DNA of 64,000 nucleotides from Spirochaetota bacterium (lineage in GTDB: Bacteria > Spirochaetota > Spirochaetia > Treponematales > Rectinemataceae). The stretch spans positions 496,001 through 560,000 of the forward strand of contig JAJUJQ010000001.1 of NCBI GenBank assembly GCA_029265255.1, written 5' to 3'. Shown here in pieces: positions 42,701 through 51,843 of this stretch; the first letter of the stretch is position 1; each line of letters starts with the position of its first letter. Under the pieces are notes generated by a model. That model was not told the origin of the DNA. It ran no database searches and saw only the letters and a program-made list of their open reading frames with translations. The position numbers and the translations under genes were made by a program.

Positions 42701-45700
42701 TCGTGGAAGAGATGATCAAAAGACCCTGCGGGTTCGTCAGAGCGGAACTACCGAGACACTATGGGTGGGCGAGCTCCGAGATAGGAACGGTCGCGTACGA
42801 AGAAAATGGGAATTCCATGATAGTCCGCCGTCTGATATTGAATGGGATGGCAGGGCTTCGGACGGTGCGCTTCTGGAGGATGGAATCTATACGTATCGCC
42901 TCATGTGTGTCGACGCGGCAGGAAACAGCTTTGCCTCGCCGGCGCTGCCTATACACATCGATACGCTTGTCAAACAATCGTCGCTTGCGGTAGACAATCA
43001 GGCTTTCAGCCCCAACGGTGATGGTGTGCGGGACCAGGTGGAGTTCCGTATCTCCGCGACCGCGTCGGAACGCGTAAAAGAATGGAACCTTTCGATTCGC
43101 CCGGCGGGAATGGATTCAGCTTCTCCCCTTACCGAATGGGGCGGGTCGAGCCCGGTTTCCTCGATAATTCGATGGGATGGTACGACCGCTGCAGGACTCG
43201 CGGTTCCAGATGGGGTATATCGCGTTTCATTCAGAGCCGTCTATCCGAACGGTGATAATACCGAATCAACCTTGCCCAGCATCATCGTTGATAGACAGGC
43301 GCCGCGAGCTGAAGTGACGATCGGGAGAGCGCTGTTCTCCCCGAATGGTGATGGGATCAATGATACGCTTCCGATAGTTCAGAAGTCCGTGCCAGGTGAT
43401 GACTGGATTGGTGAGGTTGTCGATGAGGCTGGAAGAAGGGTGCGCCGATGGATCTGGAGCGGAACGATCGCAGCCTTTGAATGGGATGGCCGAGACGATG
43501 CCGGCAATATCGCGGCTGATGGAAAATTCCGGTATCGGCTTTCTTCCGAAGATATGGCAGGCAATCGCTTCTTCTTCGAGAGCCCTGTGTTCGAAATAGA
43601 AACCGAAAAGAAGGCAGTGCGGCTGTCGATCAGCGAACGCGCTTTCAGCCCCAATGGTGACGGCAAGAAAGACGTGATGGTGCTCAGAGCTGTGGTGACA
43701 TCTCCTGAAAAAGTGCAGGAATATGTCCTTCAGATTGTGGCACAGGATGGGCCTGCCGCGCTTACCGCGGTTCGTACATGGAAAGGGGTGACGCCACCTC
43801 CGTCCTTCGAATGGCAAGGCGAAGCGGATACTCAGCTGCCCGCGCCGGATGGCACGTACGCCGCTTCCCTGCGAGTCGTGTACCGCAATGGCGATGTAGC
43901 AGAGGCCGCGACCGGAAGTTTTGTCATGGACCGGGCATACCCGAAGGTAGAAGTTGCCCTTCAGGGATCAATTTTCTCTCCCGATGGTGATGGCCGCAGT
44001 GATTCCATCGCGATACGACAGCGTTCGGTGCCTGGGGACGACTGGACCTCAACGATAAGAAATGCCTCAGGCCGCTCAGTTCGGACATGGAAATGGGAGT
44101 ATGAAGCGGTAGATCTGGTATGGGACGGGCGAGACGCAAACGGGACAGTTGTGCCGGACGGCGTCTATGAATACGTGATCGAATCGGAGGATATGGCGGG
44201 TAACTGGACTTTTGCCGGACCCTTCAAGATCGAGGTGGAGACCGGGAAAAGGCAGGCTCTGATGCGAACGAATGAGGCAGCGATCAGCCCGAATGGCGAT
44301 GGCATCAAAGATCAACTGGTTATCTTCGTGACAGCGGACGCGCGTGATCGAATTGCCCGATATAGTCTCGAAATACGGAATGCTGACGGAGTCCCGGCAA
44401 AGACCTGGGCGGGTTCTCGCGATCTTGCATCCGAATATCGATGGGACGGAACCAACGACAAAGGAACGCCCGTGCCAGACGGAACCTACGCGGTGTTCCT
44501 CGAGATTTTCTACCTCAACGACGCGCGTGCCACCGCAGGGCCGATCCGGATACTGGTGGATAGAGTCTGGCCGAGCGCGCAGGTTGCGCTGTCGCGTGCT
44601 GTGTTCTCTCCGAATGGTGACGGTCGCGCGGATACGATGCTGATTTCGCAAAGCAGTGTTCCGGGGGATCGATGGAATGGCCAGATCATCTCGGAATCGG
44701 GTCGCATCATGAAAACATGGGAATGGTATCCTGCGCTCAGCGATATTGTCTGGGATGGAAAGGATCAGTCGGGAAGAGTCGTTCCTGATGGAGTCTATTA
44801 CTATGAATTGAGATCGCTCGACGAAGCGGGGAATTCTTTCATTCTTCCAAGGCAGCGTATTGTGGTCGACGCGGCGCCCAAGACTCCTTCCATGAAAGTG
44901 GATCCGACCGCATTTAGTCCAAATGATGATGGTATAAAGGATACCTGCTATTTCAACGTGAATTGTCCATCACCTTCGACCTTGCTCAAGTATGAGCTTG
45001 CAATCTGGACGGGAAACCGGCCGGATCCTGCGAGAGTACCGGTTCGGCGATGGGCCGGCACGAATGATCCAAGGAATCAGTATGTCTGGGATGGGAAGAC
45101 AGATTCCGGCATTCCAGTGCCTGATGGAATCTATACGGCCCGTCTCATGCTTGAATACGCGAATGGCGATTATTTTGAGATCGGACCGACGACGATTACC
45201 GTCGATACGGTACCTCCCAAGATTACTGTTTCTGCCGAGCCCCTGTTGTTCTCTCCCAATGGGGATGGAATCAGAGATGTGGTGACATTCACCCAGGATT
45301 CAGTGCCCGGCGATGACTGGACGGGTAAAATCAGGAATGCGTCTGGTACGATTATCCGTGGCTATTCCTGGAAGGGTAAGGCGACATCATTTACCTGGGA
45401 CGGCAAGGATGCATCTAGCAGGCTGGCGAGCAACGGCGTCTATAGCTATGAGGTGGTGAGCGTGGATGCCGCAGGCAATAGCGCTGCGGTGACCATCAAA
45501 GGGATCACTCTGGACGCGACGACGCCGCGCGTGTTCGTCAATGCGTCGGACAGCGGAATCTCCCCCAATGGTGATGGAATTCGGGATACCGTTTCATTCT
45601 CACTTACGGTCGAACAGCGGGAGGGTGTTGAATCCTGGAGGTTCTCGCTGGTGGATCAAAGCGGTGTTGAACGCTCGTTCTTCGGAGGAACGGGAGCCGA

Positions 45701-46625
45701 TGTGCCGACACGGCTGGTGTGGGACGGAAGAGATCTGCAGGGGCAGGTTATCCAGGGAACCTATTTTGGCCGGCTGATGGTTCGGTATCTCAAGGGCGAT
45801 GTAGCAGAGGCAAAGAGTACTCCTGTCGTCGTGGACGTTGAGCCGCCCAAAGTGAGCATTACCGTCAAACCTGAATATTTCAGTCCCGATGGTGACGGCG
45901 TGGATGATGTGTGTACCTTTGGTATATCGACCGATGCGAACGCGGGAATTATCGAATGGAAGCTTGAAATATTCGAAACCGCAGTGGTGGAGTCAGGCGG
46001 AGCTCAGGAAGCCAAGCCGACCCGTTCATTCATCTACTGGAACGGCAAGAACAGGCCTCCAACATCGATCGTGTGGGATGGGAAATCGACAAAGGGCGAA
46101 CTGGTAGAATCGGCTACCGATTACCCGTTTGAATTTACGGCATGGGACGCCCTGGGGAACCAGACCAAGGTCAAAGGCCTCATTGCGGTGGATGTGCTGG
46201 TCCTGAGGGATGGAGATCGCCTCAAGATCAAGGTTCCCTCGATCGTATTCAGAGCCAATCATGCCGACTTCATCGGTCTCGACGCGGAAACCGTTGCGCG
46301 GAACAAGCGCGTCGTCGCCAGGATCGCCGAAATCCTCAATAAATTCCCGGATTACCGGATCAGGATTGAGGGGCACGGGAACAATATCGGCAAGATGCTC
46401 GGCTATTCGGCCGCCAGGATCCAGCAGGAAGAAGTCAATGAACTGATTCCGCTTTCGACAGAGCGGGCTGAAGTGGTGCGGCGAATGCTGGTAGAAAACG
46501 GTGTCGATTCACGCCGTCTGACCATCAGCGGTCTCGGGTCGAGCGAACCGGTCGTGCCGTTCACAGATGCGGAAAACCGATGGAAGAACAGGCGTGTCGA
46601 GTTCGTTCTGATCAGAAATCCGTAA
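39777..46625 (+). CDS. Giant outer-envelope protein: beta-barrel-like N-terminus, ~14 Ig-like FlgD repeats, OmpA C-terminus
   Basis: A 2282-residue envelope protein. A signal peptide (about residues 3-25) is followed by about 340 residues rich in Gly and aromatic beta strands, resembling a porin/PorV-like domain. Then come two partial and about 14 full tandem repeats of roughly 105 residues, each with SPNGDG..D (calcium-loop-like), a central Trp strand, VWDGKD..G..VPDG.Y and a final VD..PP, as in FlgD-type Ig-like modules. The last 125 residues are an OmpA/MotB peptidoglycan-binding domain (RIEGHGN, LSTERAEVVRRML, NRRVEFVLI). GGGAG lies seven bases before the third of three consecutive ATGs, so I start there. 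It would link outer membrane and peptidoglycan with a long periplasmic or surface stalk; export route and role are inferred. Confidence 0.85.
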   Translation: MKGRRLKGILITSFLLILCGSIYAYDPPAGGSLLMRVFSPWTMGAGMPVTESGWTYMDFSAHRNSLQIRRQASANAPWAFAANPASPAVQELTVLDLSASLIADSSSGLSITGGAAGAAFSLPKPYGVWSAAFRFFTTPSNPSDMPLGTFGLAGAAFSKSISEHLSFGSSLWLAMGGNGSFGWGLWADFGIIRELADIGSPDKPILRNPRIGVVMRGIGKEFNYTAAPAGIAGGAGTATGFPAAFTPGIGFSASLPDFDRLRLGIRWALDVFAPSFSTLELQTGLSFQFGETVTARAAWGFNLYDLQQNSGRSLLPSLSISGRVPLHGGAEATTRKASSIAPALGYQPLYGSLSALSLGAQIAYGQPDRSAPVVELDPSMPIRAPLFVSIGNEGDTRTLSIPVRIKDAKEGIGGWELRIVDQSAASKEPIRIIRGGARPPAQIRSFSDLKAGFGYVRRPLAPIDVIEWDGKDNNGRPVPEGVYIASIQAWDEAGNQNTELDSSLIIVVDRTPPSANAWVVSEGGENGGPYFLKFTPDGSDLKIAFRTQGSVEDTWKYEIIDKDGRVVRAYEDRQRSAPLDFVWDGTDDKGKRVPDGYYRFRLSSADAAGNKVERTVGTENDRNFSDWVYLDSARPKASIAAGRSALSPNDDGVMDTLPLAFEFESLRNLSTWKSYIRDQQGNEIWSASGDGKTAPPKALDFSGKDSAGRRLPDGYYTAGVMVTYRNAYELSTESTSFLVDATPPSGGVRRDDPRAVFSPDGDGQRDTMAFALESSTEETWELAVFDMKGSVIRTERYREKLPERYIWDGNDDTGKRAADGQYMLKIWSTDAAGNSFSAQSEPVTVDTRRPQAQLALARDAFSPNDDGIADYLEMRISVDDTRGLSKWKLEAMRDTKENAGAQAILLKGDGSSLPPPLWRFDGKSSTGPLAEGTYRFMLSYEYTHGWSGVVISQEFSIDTTPPRAQVERSLEHFNPRGRDDQKTLRVRQSGTTETLWVGELRDRNGRVRRKWEFHDSPPSDIEWDGRASDGALLEDGIYTYRLMCVDAAGNSFASPALPIHIDTLVKQSSLAVDNQAFSPNGDGVRDQVEFRISATASERVKEWNLSIRPAGMDSASPLTEWGGSSPVSSIIRWDGTTAAGLAVPDGVYRVSFRAVYPNGDNTESTLPSIIVDRQAPRAEVTIGRALFSPNGDGINDTLPIVQKSVPGDDWIGEVVDEAGRRVRRWIWSGTIAAFEWDGRDDAGNIAADGKFRYRLSSEDMAGNRFFFESPVFEIETEKKAVRLSISERAFSPNGDGKKDVMVLRAVVTSPEKVQEYVLQIVAQDGPAALTAVRTWKGVTPPPSFEWQGEADTQLPAPDGTYAASLRVVYRNGDVAEAATGSFVMDRAYPKVEVALQGSIFSPDGDGRSDSIAIRQRSVPGDDWTSTIRNASGRSVRTWKWEYEAVDLVWDGRDANGTVVPDGVYEYVIESEDMAGNWTFAGPFKIEVETGKRQALMRTNEAAISPNGDGIKDQLVIFVTADARDRIARYSLEIRNADGVPAKTWAGSRDLASEYRWDGTNDKGTPVPDGTYAVFLEIFYLNDARATAGPIRILVDRVWPSAQVALSRAVFSPNGDGRADTMLISQSSVPGDRWNGQIISESGRIMKTWEWYPALSDIVWDGKDQSGRVVPDGVYYYELRSLDEAGNSFILPRQRIVVDAAPKTPSMKVDPTAFSPNDDGIKDTCYFNVNCPSPSTLLKYELAIWTGNRPDPARVPVRRWAGTNDPRNQYVWDGKTDSGIPVPDGIYTARLMLEYANGDYFEIGPTTITVDTVPPKITVSAEPLLFSPNGDGIRDVVTFTQDSVPGDDWTGKIRNASGTIIRGYSWKGKATSFTWDGKDASSRLASNGVYSYEVVSVDAAGNSAAVTIKGITLDATTPRVFVNASDSGISPNGDGIRDTVSFSLTVEQREGVESWRFSLVDQSGVERSFFGGTGADVPTRLVWDGRDLQGQVIQGTYFGRLMVRYLKGDVAEAKSTPVVVDVEPPKVSITVKPEYFSPDGDGVDDVCTFGISTDANAGIIEWKLEIFETAVVESGGAQEAKPTRSFIYWNGKNRPPTSIVWDGKSTKGELVESATDYPFEFTAWDALGNQTKVKGLIAVDVLVLRDGDRLKIKVPSIVFRANHADFIGLDAETVARNKRVVARIAEILNKFPDYRIRIEGHGNNIGKMLGYSAARIQQEEVNELIPLSTERAEVVRRMLVENGVDSRRLTISGLGSSEPVVPFTDAENRWKNRRVEFVLIRNP
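41709..46196 (+). repeat. Tandem coding repeat array, alternating A/B units
   Basis: Repeat starts, marked by SPNGDG-type motifs, lie near 41710, 42040, 42360, 42700 (degenerate), 43006, 43334, 43640, 43972, 44281, 44602, 44911, 45250, 45556 and 45880. Single units are 305-345 bases but every second unit matches best, giving a dimer period of about 630-648 bases. A units carry a Y-x-NGD strand; B units carry VPGD and D-x-AGN. Confidence 0.85.
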
Positions 46626-46682
46626 GGGTGCATTGAAAGCGAAGGCAGAAAGACCTGCGGGAATAGAGATCGAGAATGCGGT

Positions 46683-49193
46683 TCAAGCATGTGGTGCCAG
46701 AATATCCGCAGGTTTTTCTGCCTCAAGAAGCCGCTTTGCAAGGCGCGCATTACGAAACAGACCAGCGACCTCCGCGAGGAATTGGAGATGCTCACGAGCG
46801 CTCTGGTTTGCTGGAACAAGAATGAGAACCAGAATTTGCACTGGCCGGGCAAGCGCTGCGATTCGGAAGCCGGTTCTATGGGCTCCCAAACAAAGAATTG
46901 GGTGATTGATGTCCTCGATACGTTCATGGAGCAGCACCGCACCTGGTTCGAGTTCGATGGGCTGTTGTTGAACGGTGTTGATAAAATGATTGGCAAGCTC
47001 CTGGATACGCCCTTTTCCTGCATTGGGAAGCGCGGCGAATAATAGATCTAGGATACCATCCGCGAGTGCTGCCTGCTGCATATTCACTCTGATTCGGCCT
47101 GCCTGGAGCGCGTTCCTGAGTGCCAATTCTGCGGACGCTGACATGACGGAGGGAGGCATTTCGGCCGCCTGCTGTGCCATGCCGGCTCTCGCAAAAAACG
47201 CAACTCCTGGAAGATAGAGCATCGCGACATTCGCATTTTTCGATTTCTCAGCCAATAGATGCGGCAGGCGTTCCAAGGCAGGGAACCACGAGACTTCTCC
47301 TGGTCTGGCGCAGACTAGCAAGACGGCGTCGCGGGATCCAGTCGCCGCATGTACAATCGCCGGTATATCGCGCCACGAACGGAATATGGTCTCTTTCCAG
47401 CGCCCTGGTGGAAGATGATTTCGCATGCGCTTCACAAGCTCTTGGGCATTCTCTTCCTGAATTGCCAGAACCACGCGGCAGTATACTCGGTCTGTGAATT
47501 TTTCGATGGTCTGGAGAGCGGAGGCAAATCCAGGGTGCGTCTCGACGAAGGGAGGCAGGATGATGAACAGCTGCTGCGTCTGTTTCCATGAAAAGACCGC
47601 CCGGGTTACGAGGATCATTTGATCAGTACCAGCGATCACCTGATCGATAATGTTTCCGAAGAACGCGTTTGCCAGCCGGGGAGGCCGATTCCAGCCGATC
47701 AATATTGTGTCTGCGTTGCGCGTTCGGCTTTCCTCCGCGATGCCTTTTCCTGGGCTGAGGGCTTCGATGTTGATCGGGAATGCATTCTTTTTCATCTCCG
47801 AAAGGCGCATGACGGCACCAGCCAGCACTGTCTCGGGATTAAGGGCCTGGGGAGAAAGAACGTCGTCAGGCGTGTGAACAACAATAGGAAACAAAGGGTT
47901 GTTGTTCTTGCTTCCATGCATAATCTCTGCAAGTTCGAGGAGAGAAGGAATCGAAGAGGGTTTTGAAAGGGCAATCATGATGCGGCTGGGGATTTGAGTG
48001 CCCAGCTCCTGTAGGCGTATGGTGTCTTCTGCCGCGGAGGTTGGCGCAGGTATCGATTCCGCGACCTGTACGCGCAGGTTCAACTGTAGCGGGCGCAGGA
48101 GCGCAGACAAAGCGGCAAGAAGGATCGCCGACGGAAGGAGTACGACATCAGCGGAGACGGCCTCAGCCAGAATCCAGGCGACAGCCATTGAAAAGCAAGC
48201 GTAAGACATCGCGAATTGCTTGGAAGGATTTCGAAAACCACGGTATATACGCGACAAGAGAATGACGATTGCATACGAAAGAAAGCCAGATCCCAGGATC
48301 AGGAATATCGTGAACAGCTGGGTGCTATCCTTCGCGAGAGAACCGGCCGGAATGGTCACACCGAATAGAAGAAGCGTCGCAGGCATGAAGAGGCCTTCTC
48401 CAAGCTGGAAGAGGCGGGCCCGCTGTTCTTGTGATGGCGAAATCGTTCGGGAAAGGGAAACTCCTGTCATAAAGGCCATAAACCACGGTGGGATGGAAAG
48501 GATCGTGCCTCCGTACGCGAGGGCGAATATAATAAAAAGGAGGAACGATGTCTCAATCGTTCCTCCTGGGCTGGCATGTCTAAAGACAAAGGCTGTCAGT
48601 CGCGGCAGCGAAAACCGCACGAGTCCAGCACAAAGAAATGCGCTCGCGAGAGAAATTGTCGCAGTCCGTGCAGGTATTCCGCCTGCAACGGAGGTGAAGG
48701 TCAGCAACGCTGAAACCAACACGACGGGGACGAAAGCCGGAACATCCGCCTGTTTGGCATTCGTCATTCTCAGCGGCACAGAGTAGGGATATGACCACGC
48801 GCTGCCCGAAGCCAGAAGAAAACCAATGGACAACGCGTATCGGAGGGAAAGACCCCCAAGAATGCCCGCTATGAGCCCTATGGCGCATGGAATCGCAATC
48901 CATATAAGAGAAGGTAGCGATGCTCGAAGACCTTCTGAAGCTTTTGCTCTTGCCGTTGTGGTACGGGCACTGCAACCGGCCATGAAGAAAATGAACACCA
49001 TACCGATGGACCCGAGAACCTGCAGTACTGACCCCGCTTCCAGGATGCCAAGACCGTCTGGGCCGATGGCAACGCCAATGAGCGGTACTACAGCGATCAT
49101 CGGTACCGAGAGGAAATCGGAAATCCAGCCTGCGGCTAGAAGAGTAGCGAGAATGATTGCCATGATACCCGCGGGCTCATGAACGGCATTCAT
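46683..49193 (-). CDS. Cation:proton antiporter (CPA2) fused to Usp-like and PTS EIIA-like domains
   Basis: An 836-residue membrane protein. Residues 1-390 form about 12 transmembrane helices of a CPA2/KefB-type Na+/H+ or K+/H+ antiporter (MIAVVPLIGVAIGPDGLGIL, FIFFMAGCS and so on). About 410-690 are two universal-stress-protein-like cytosolic regions. The last 140 residues align with a PTS EIIA (fructose/Ntr type) domain, with the phosphorylatable His plausibly kept in GAVLLHERIEDINHP. Transport would thus be gated by nucleotides and possibly phosphorylation. The usual Asp pair of electrogenic antiporters is not obvious, so the ion is uncertain. No ribosome site; a TAGAAT box ends eight bases before the ATG. 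Confidence 0.85.
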   Translation of the reverse strand: MNAVHEPAGIMAIILATLLAAGWISDFLSVPMIAVVPLIGVAIGPDGLGILEAGSVLQVLGSIGMVFIFFMAGCSARTTTARAKASEGLRASLPSLIWIAIPCAIGLIAGILGGLSLRYALSIGFLLASGSAWSYPYSVPLRMTNAKQADVPAFVPVVLVSALLTFTSVAGGIPARTATISLASAFLCAGLVRFSLPRLTAFVFRHASPGGTIETSFLLFIIFALAYGGTILSIPPWFMAFMTGVSLSRTISPSQEQRARLFQLGEGLFMPATLLLFGVTIPAGSLAKDSTQLFTIFLILGSGFLSYAIVILLSRIYRGFRNPSKQFAMSYACFSMAVAWILAEAVSADVVLLPSAILLAALSALLRPLQLNLRVQVAESIPAPTSAAEDTIRLQELGTQIPSRIMIALSKPSSIPSLLELAEIMHGSKNNNPLFPIVVHTPDDVLSPQALNPETVLAGAVMRLSEMKKNAFPINIEALSPGKGIAEESRTRNADTILIGWNRPPRLANAFFGNIIDQVIAGTDQMILVTRAVFSWKQTQQLFIILPPFVETHPGFASALQTIEKFTDRVYCRVVLAIQEENAQELVKRMRNHLPPGRWKETIFRSWRDIPAIVHAATGSRDAVLLVCARPGEVSWFPALERLPHLLAEKSKNANVAMLYLPGVAFFARAGMAQQAAEMPPSVMSASAELALRNALQAGRIRVNMQQAALADGILDLLFAALPNAGKGRIQELANHFINTVQQQPIELEPGAVLLHERIEDINHPILCLGAHRTGFRIAALARPVQILVLILVPANQSAREHLQFLAEVAGLFRNARLAKRLLEAEKPADILAPHA

Positions 49194-49201
49194 GATAGAG
49201 A

Positions 49202-49230
49202 ATTCTAAAGCATGGGGTGCTTGAATACAA
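49202..49230 (-). promoter_or_regulatory. Possible leaderless promoter of the antiporter gene
   Basis: On the minus strand TTGTAT (49225-49230), 17-base spacer, TAGAAT (49202-49207), eight bases before the ATG; the antiporter is therefore probably transcribed separately from murB. Confidence 0.4.
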
Positions 49231-49304
49231 CTCTTGGCCCTGAATTGCGGTAACGCAACGCAGAAAACAGGTTTCTGGGATTGTTGCAGCTGGATTAGTC
49301 TTGT

Positions 49305-50249
49305 TCAGAATTCTCCAAGAAAAAGAATTTCGGGCTCCAGCTGAAATCCCATCCGCGACAGCGCCTCATTCTGCGCAAATTCGATGAGTGCCTTCATGTC
49401 GCGTGCCCTCGCGTGGCCCGCATTGATGAAAATGTTGGCATGCCACGGCGAGATCATGGCATCTCCGATTCGGTAGCCGCGCAAGCCAAGCTCGTCGAGA
49501 ATCTTCCCGGTTGGCTTCCCGAAGGCGCGATTGTTCTTGAAAACCGAGCCAGCGCTAGGATGGTCGAAATGATGTTTACTAAAACGGTCTACTACCTTTT
49601 CCCGCATGCGGCATGCTATCTGGTTATGATCGCTAGAATGGAGGAGAAAAACTGCAGTCGCGACTGTCCATCCCGCGTGAGTGCCTCCCGTCTGGAACGG
49701 AGAGATTTTATAAGCCCATGAAAGCATGGAGGGATCAATGCGATCCATGGTTCCTATTGGAGAAATCGCGGTGAGCGAGAAAAGATGGGAGGAAATATCT
49801 TCTTCATAGCAGCGTGCATTCATGAACACAGCTCCCCCAACAGTCCCCGGCATGCCATAAAAAGCCTCGAGCCCGGTGAGCCCAGCGATAAGCGCTTCCT
49901 CACAGAGAGCGTTGATGGAGGAGCCGCATTCGGCAACAAGGAATTGCGTTTTGTGGGATTCGCCTTGCTCTATCCACACGGAAGCAAGCAAGCTGGTATC
50001 GATGACCGCGCCTCGGATTCCTCTGTCCCCGACAAGAATGTTCGCTCCTCCGCCAATTACTATCCAGGGCACTGCATGCTGCGAAAGAGTGCCGATGACC
50101 TCTGCGAGACTCTTCAGCGTTCTGGGGCGAAGAAACAGGTCCGCGGGGCCGCCGATCCTGAACGTTGTGTGGCGTGTCATGGGCTCGTCGAAGGAGATGA
50201 AACAGCGCTCAGTATTGATTTTTTGAGCAATTTGCCATAGGGTTTCCAT
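49305..50249 (-). CDS. murB: UDP-N-acetylenolpyruvoylglucosamine reductase
   Basis: A 314-residue FAD enzyme making UDP-N-acetylmuramate, a peptidoglycan precursor. The FAD domain holds RHTTFRIGGPADLF and VIGGGANILVGD; LEAFYGMPGTVGGAVFMNA and the catalytic SAGSVFKNN (active-site Ser) identify MurB, and the C-terminal Glu is in QLEPEILFLG. I choose the ATG at 50249 rather than the in-frame GTG at 50276 because the latter lies inside the candidate promoter. Divergent from cysS. Confidence 0.95.
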   Translation of the reverse strand: METLWQIAQKINTERCFISFDEPMTRHTTFRIGGPADLFLRPRTLKSLAEVIGTLSQHAVPWIVIGGGANILVGDRGIRGAVIDTSLLASVWIEQGESHKTQFLVAECGSSINALCEEALIAGLTGLEAFYGMPGTVGGAVFMNARCYEEDISSHLFSLTAISPIGTMDRIDPSMLSWAYKISPFQTGGTHAGWTVATAVFLLHSSDHNQIACRMREKVVDRFSKHHFDHPSAGSVFKNNRAFGKPTGKILDELGLRGYRIGDAMISPWHANIFINAGHARARDMKALIEFAQNEALSRMGFQLEPEILFLGEF

Positions 50250-50258
50250 ACTGGTGCC

Positions 50259-50287
50259 AGTATTCCATGGATGCACCTGTATCGCAA
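50259..50287 (-). promoter_or_regulatory. Possible promoter of murB with very short leader
   Basis: On the minus strand TTGCGA (50282-50287), 17-base spacer, AATACT (50259-50264), nine bases before the ATG at 50249. Confidence 0.4.
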
Positions 50288-50379
50288 TATGAAGCAGGAC
50301 CGATGCTGCCGGACAGAGCGGGATTGAGGGCAGGTGCAGAATATCGGCATGCGCCGGATTCCGGTAAAAGGAAATACCA

Positions 50380-51801
50380 ATGCGGGATATCTATCTGTTC
50401 AATACACTTGGGCGAACCATCCAGAAATTCACTCCAATCAAGGAAGGTTCTGTCGGTTTCTATGGATGTGGTCCGACGGTTTATAATTACGCGCATATCG
50501 GAAACCTCAGAACCTATATCTTCGAGGATATCCTGGTTCGAACATTAAGGCGCTTTGGGTATTCCGTGACTCATGTCATGAACATCACGGATGTCGGCCA
50601 TCTGTCGGGAGACGATGATACCGGCGAGGACAAGATGGTCAAATCAGCCCGAGAGCGCGGCAAATCCGTCCTAGAGATCGCACAATTCTATACTGACGCA
50701 TTCTTTGCTGACACCGAGCGTCTCAATATCCAGCGTCCCACCATCGTCTGCAAGGCTACCGAGCATGTAAACGACATGATCGCGCTTATCCGGCGTATTG
50801 AAGCCAACGGCTACACCTATTTCGCGGGTGGCAATCTGTACTTCGATGTCTCGAAATTTCCAGCCTATGGCGAACTCGCAAATCTGCAGCTGGATCAGCT
50901 CAAGGCAGGCGCCCGTGTCGATGTTGACCCGAATAAGAGAAATCCTTTCGATTTTGTACTCTGGTTTACCCGTTCGAAATTCGAGAACCAGGCTCTGTTG
51001 TGGGACAGCCCATGGGGAAGGGGTTATCCGGGGTGGCATATCGAATGCTCCGCCATGAGCATGAAATATCTGGGCGAGCAGTTTGACATCCATGCCGGAG
51101 GAATCGACCACATTCCCGTCCACCATACCAATGAGATTGCGCAGTCCGAAGCCGCGACAGGCCGCAAATGGGTCAACTACTGGCTTCATGCCGAATTCCT
51201 CGTGCTTGACAAGGGTAAGATGTCCAAGTCCTCCGGAAGCTTTCTCACACTCCAGTCCCTCATCGACAAAGGCTTTGATTCGCTCGATTATCGTTACTTC
51301 TGCCTCGGTGGACATTACCGCAGCCAGTTGTCCTTCTCATGGGAAGGACTCGAACAGGCGCGCACTGCGCGCCGGGCGCTTGAGGACAGAGTCTTGCAGA
51401 TCAAGGAAGCCGCGAGTGGACAGCCCGCGGTCCGGAAGGGAGAGAAAGCGCACGCCTACCTTGAAGCCTTCGACGCAGCGCTGGCCGAGGATCTTGCCAT
51501 GCCTCGTGCCCTTGCGCAGGCATGGACGATGCTCAAAGACGGTTCGATTCCACCGACTGAAGCCTACGCAACGATTCTCGAGATGGACGAAGTGCTCGGT
51601 CTGAATCTGGAAAAAGTGGCAAGGAAAGAACATGCCCTTGCTCCGGAAACCGTGCGATGGATCGAGGAAATGATCAATCGGAGAGCTGCGGCGAAGAAAG
51701 CTCGGGATTTCGCGTCTGCCGATGCCATTCGCGCCGAGCTCAAGGCGAAGGGCATCCTGCTGGAGGACAGGCCAGATGGCACTGTATGGAAACTGGCTTG
51801 A
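50380..51801 (+). CDS. cysS: Cysteinyl-tRNA synthetase
   Basis: A 473-residue class I synthetase for tRNA-Cys. The zinc Cys and HIGH motif region is [29 protein letters not shown] with the following His residues completes the zinc site; KMSKSSGSF is the KMSKS loop. C-terminal helical anticodon domain present. AAAGGAAAT precedes the ATG. Full length. Confidence 0.97.
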   Translation: MRDIYLFNTLGRTIQKFTPIKEGSVGFYGCGPTVYNYAHIGNLRTYIFEDILVRTLRRFGYSVTHVMNITDVGHLSGDDDTGEDKMVKSARERGKSVLEIAQFYTDAFFADTERLNIQRPTIVCKATEHVNDMIALIRRIEANGYTYFAGGNLYFDVSKFPAYGELANLQLDQLKAGARVDVDPNKRNPFDFVLWFTRSKFENQALLWDSPWGRGYPGWHIECSAMSMKYLGEQFDIHAGGIDHIPVHHTNEIAQSEAATGRKWVNYWLHAEFLVLDKGKMSKSSGSFLTLQSLIDKGFDSLDYRYFCLGGHYRSQLSFSWEGLEQARTARRALEDRVLQIKEAASGQPAVRKGEKAHAYLEAFDAALAEDLAMPRALAQAWTMLKDGSIPPTEAYATILEMDEVLGLNLEKVARKEHALAPETVRWIEEMINRRAAAKKARDFASADAIRAELKAKGILLEDRPDGTVWKLA

Positions 51802-51843
51802 GCGGCGTTGCCTGCGAGCCTTGAGTGTAACGTAAGGATTTGA

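Noticed and set aside
41709..46196. CRISPR-like or satellite repeat
   Set aside because: The periodicity is protein-coding, units are over 300 bases and diverged, and the frame is open throughout.
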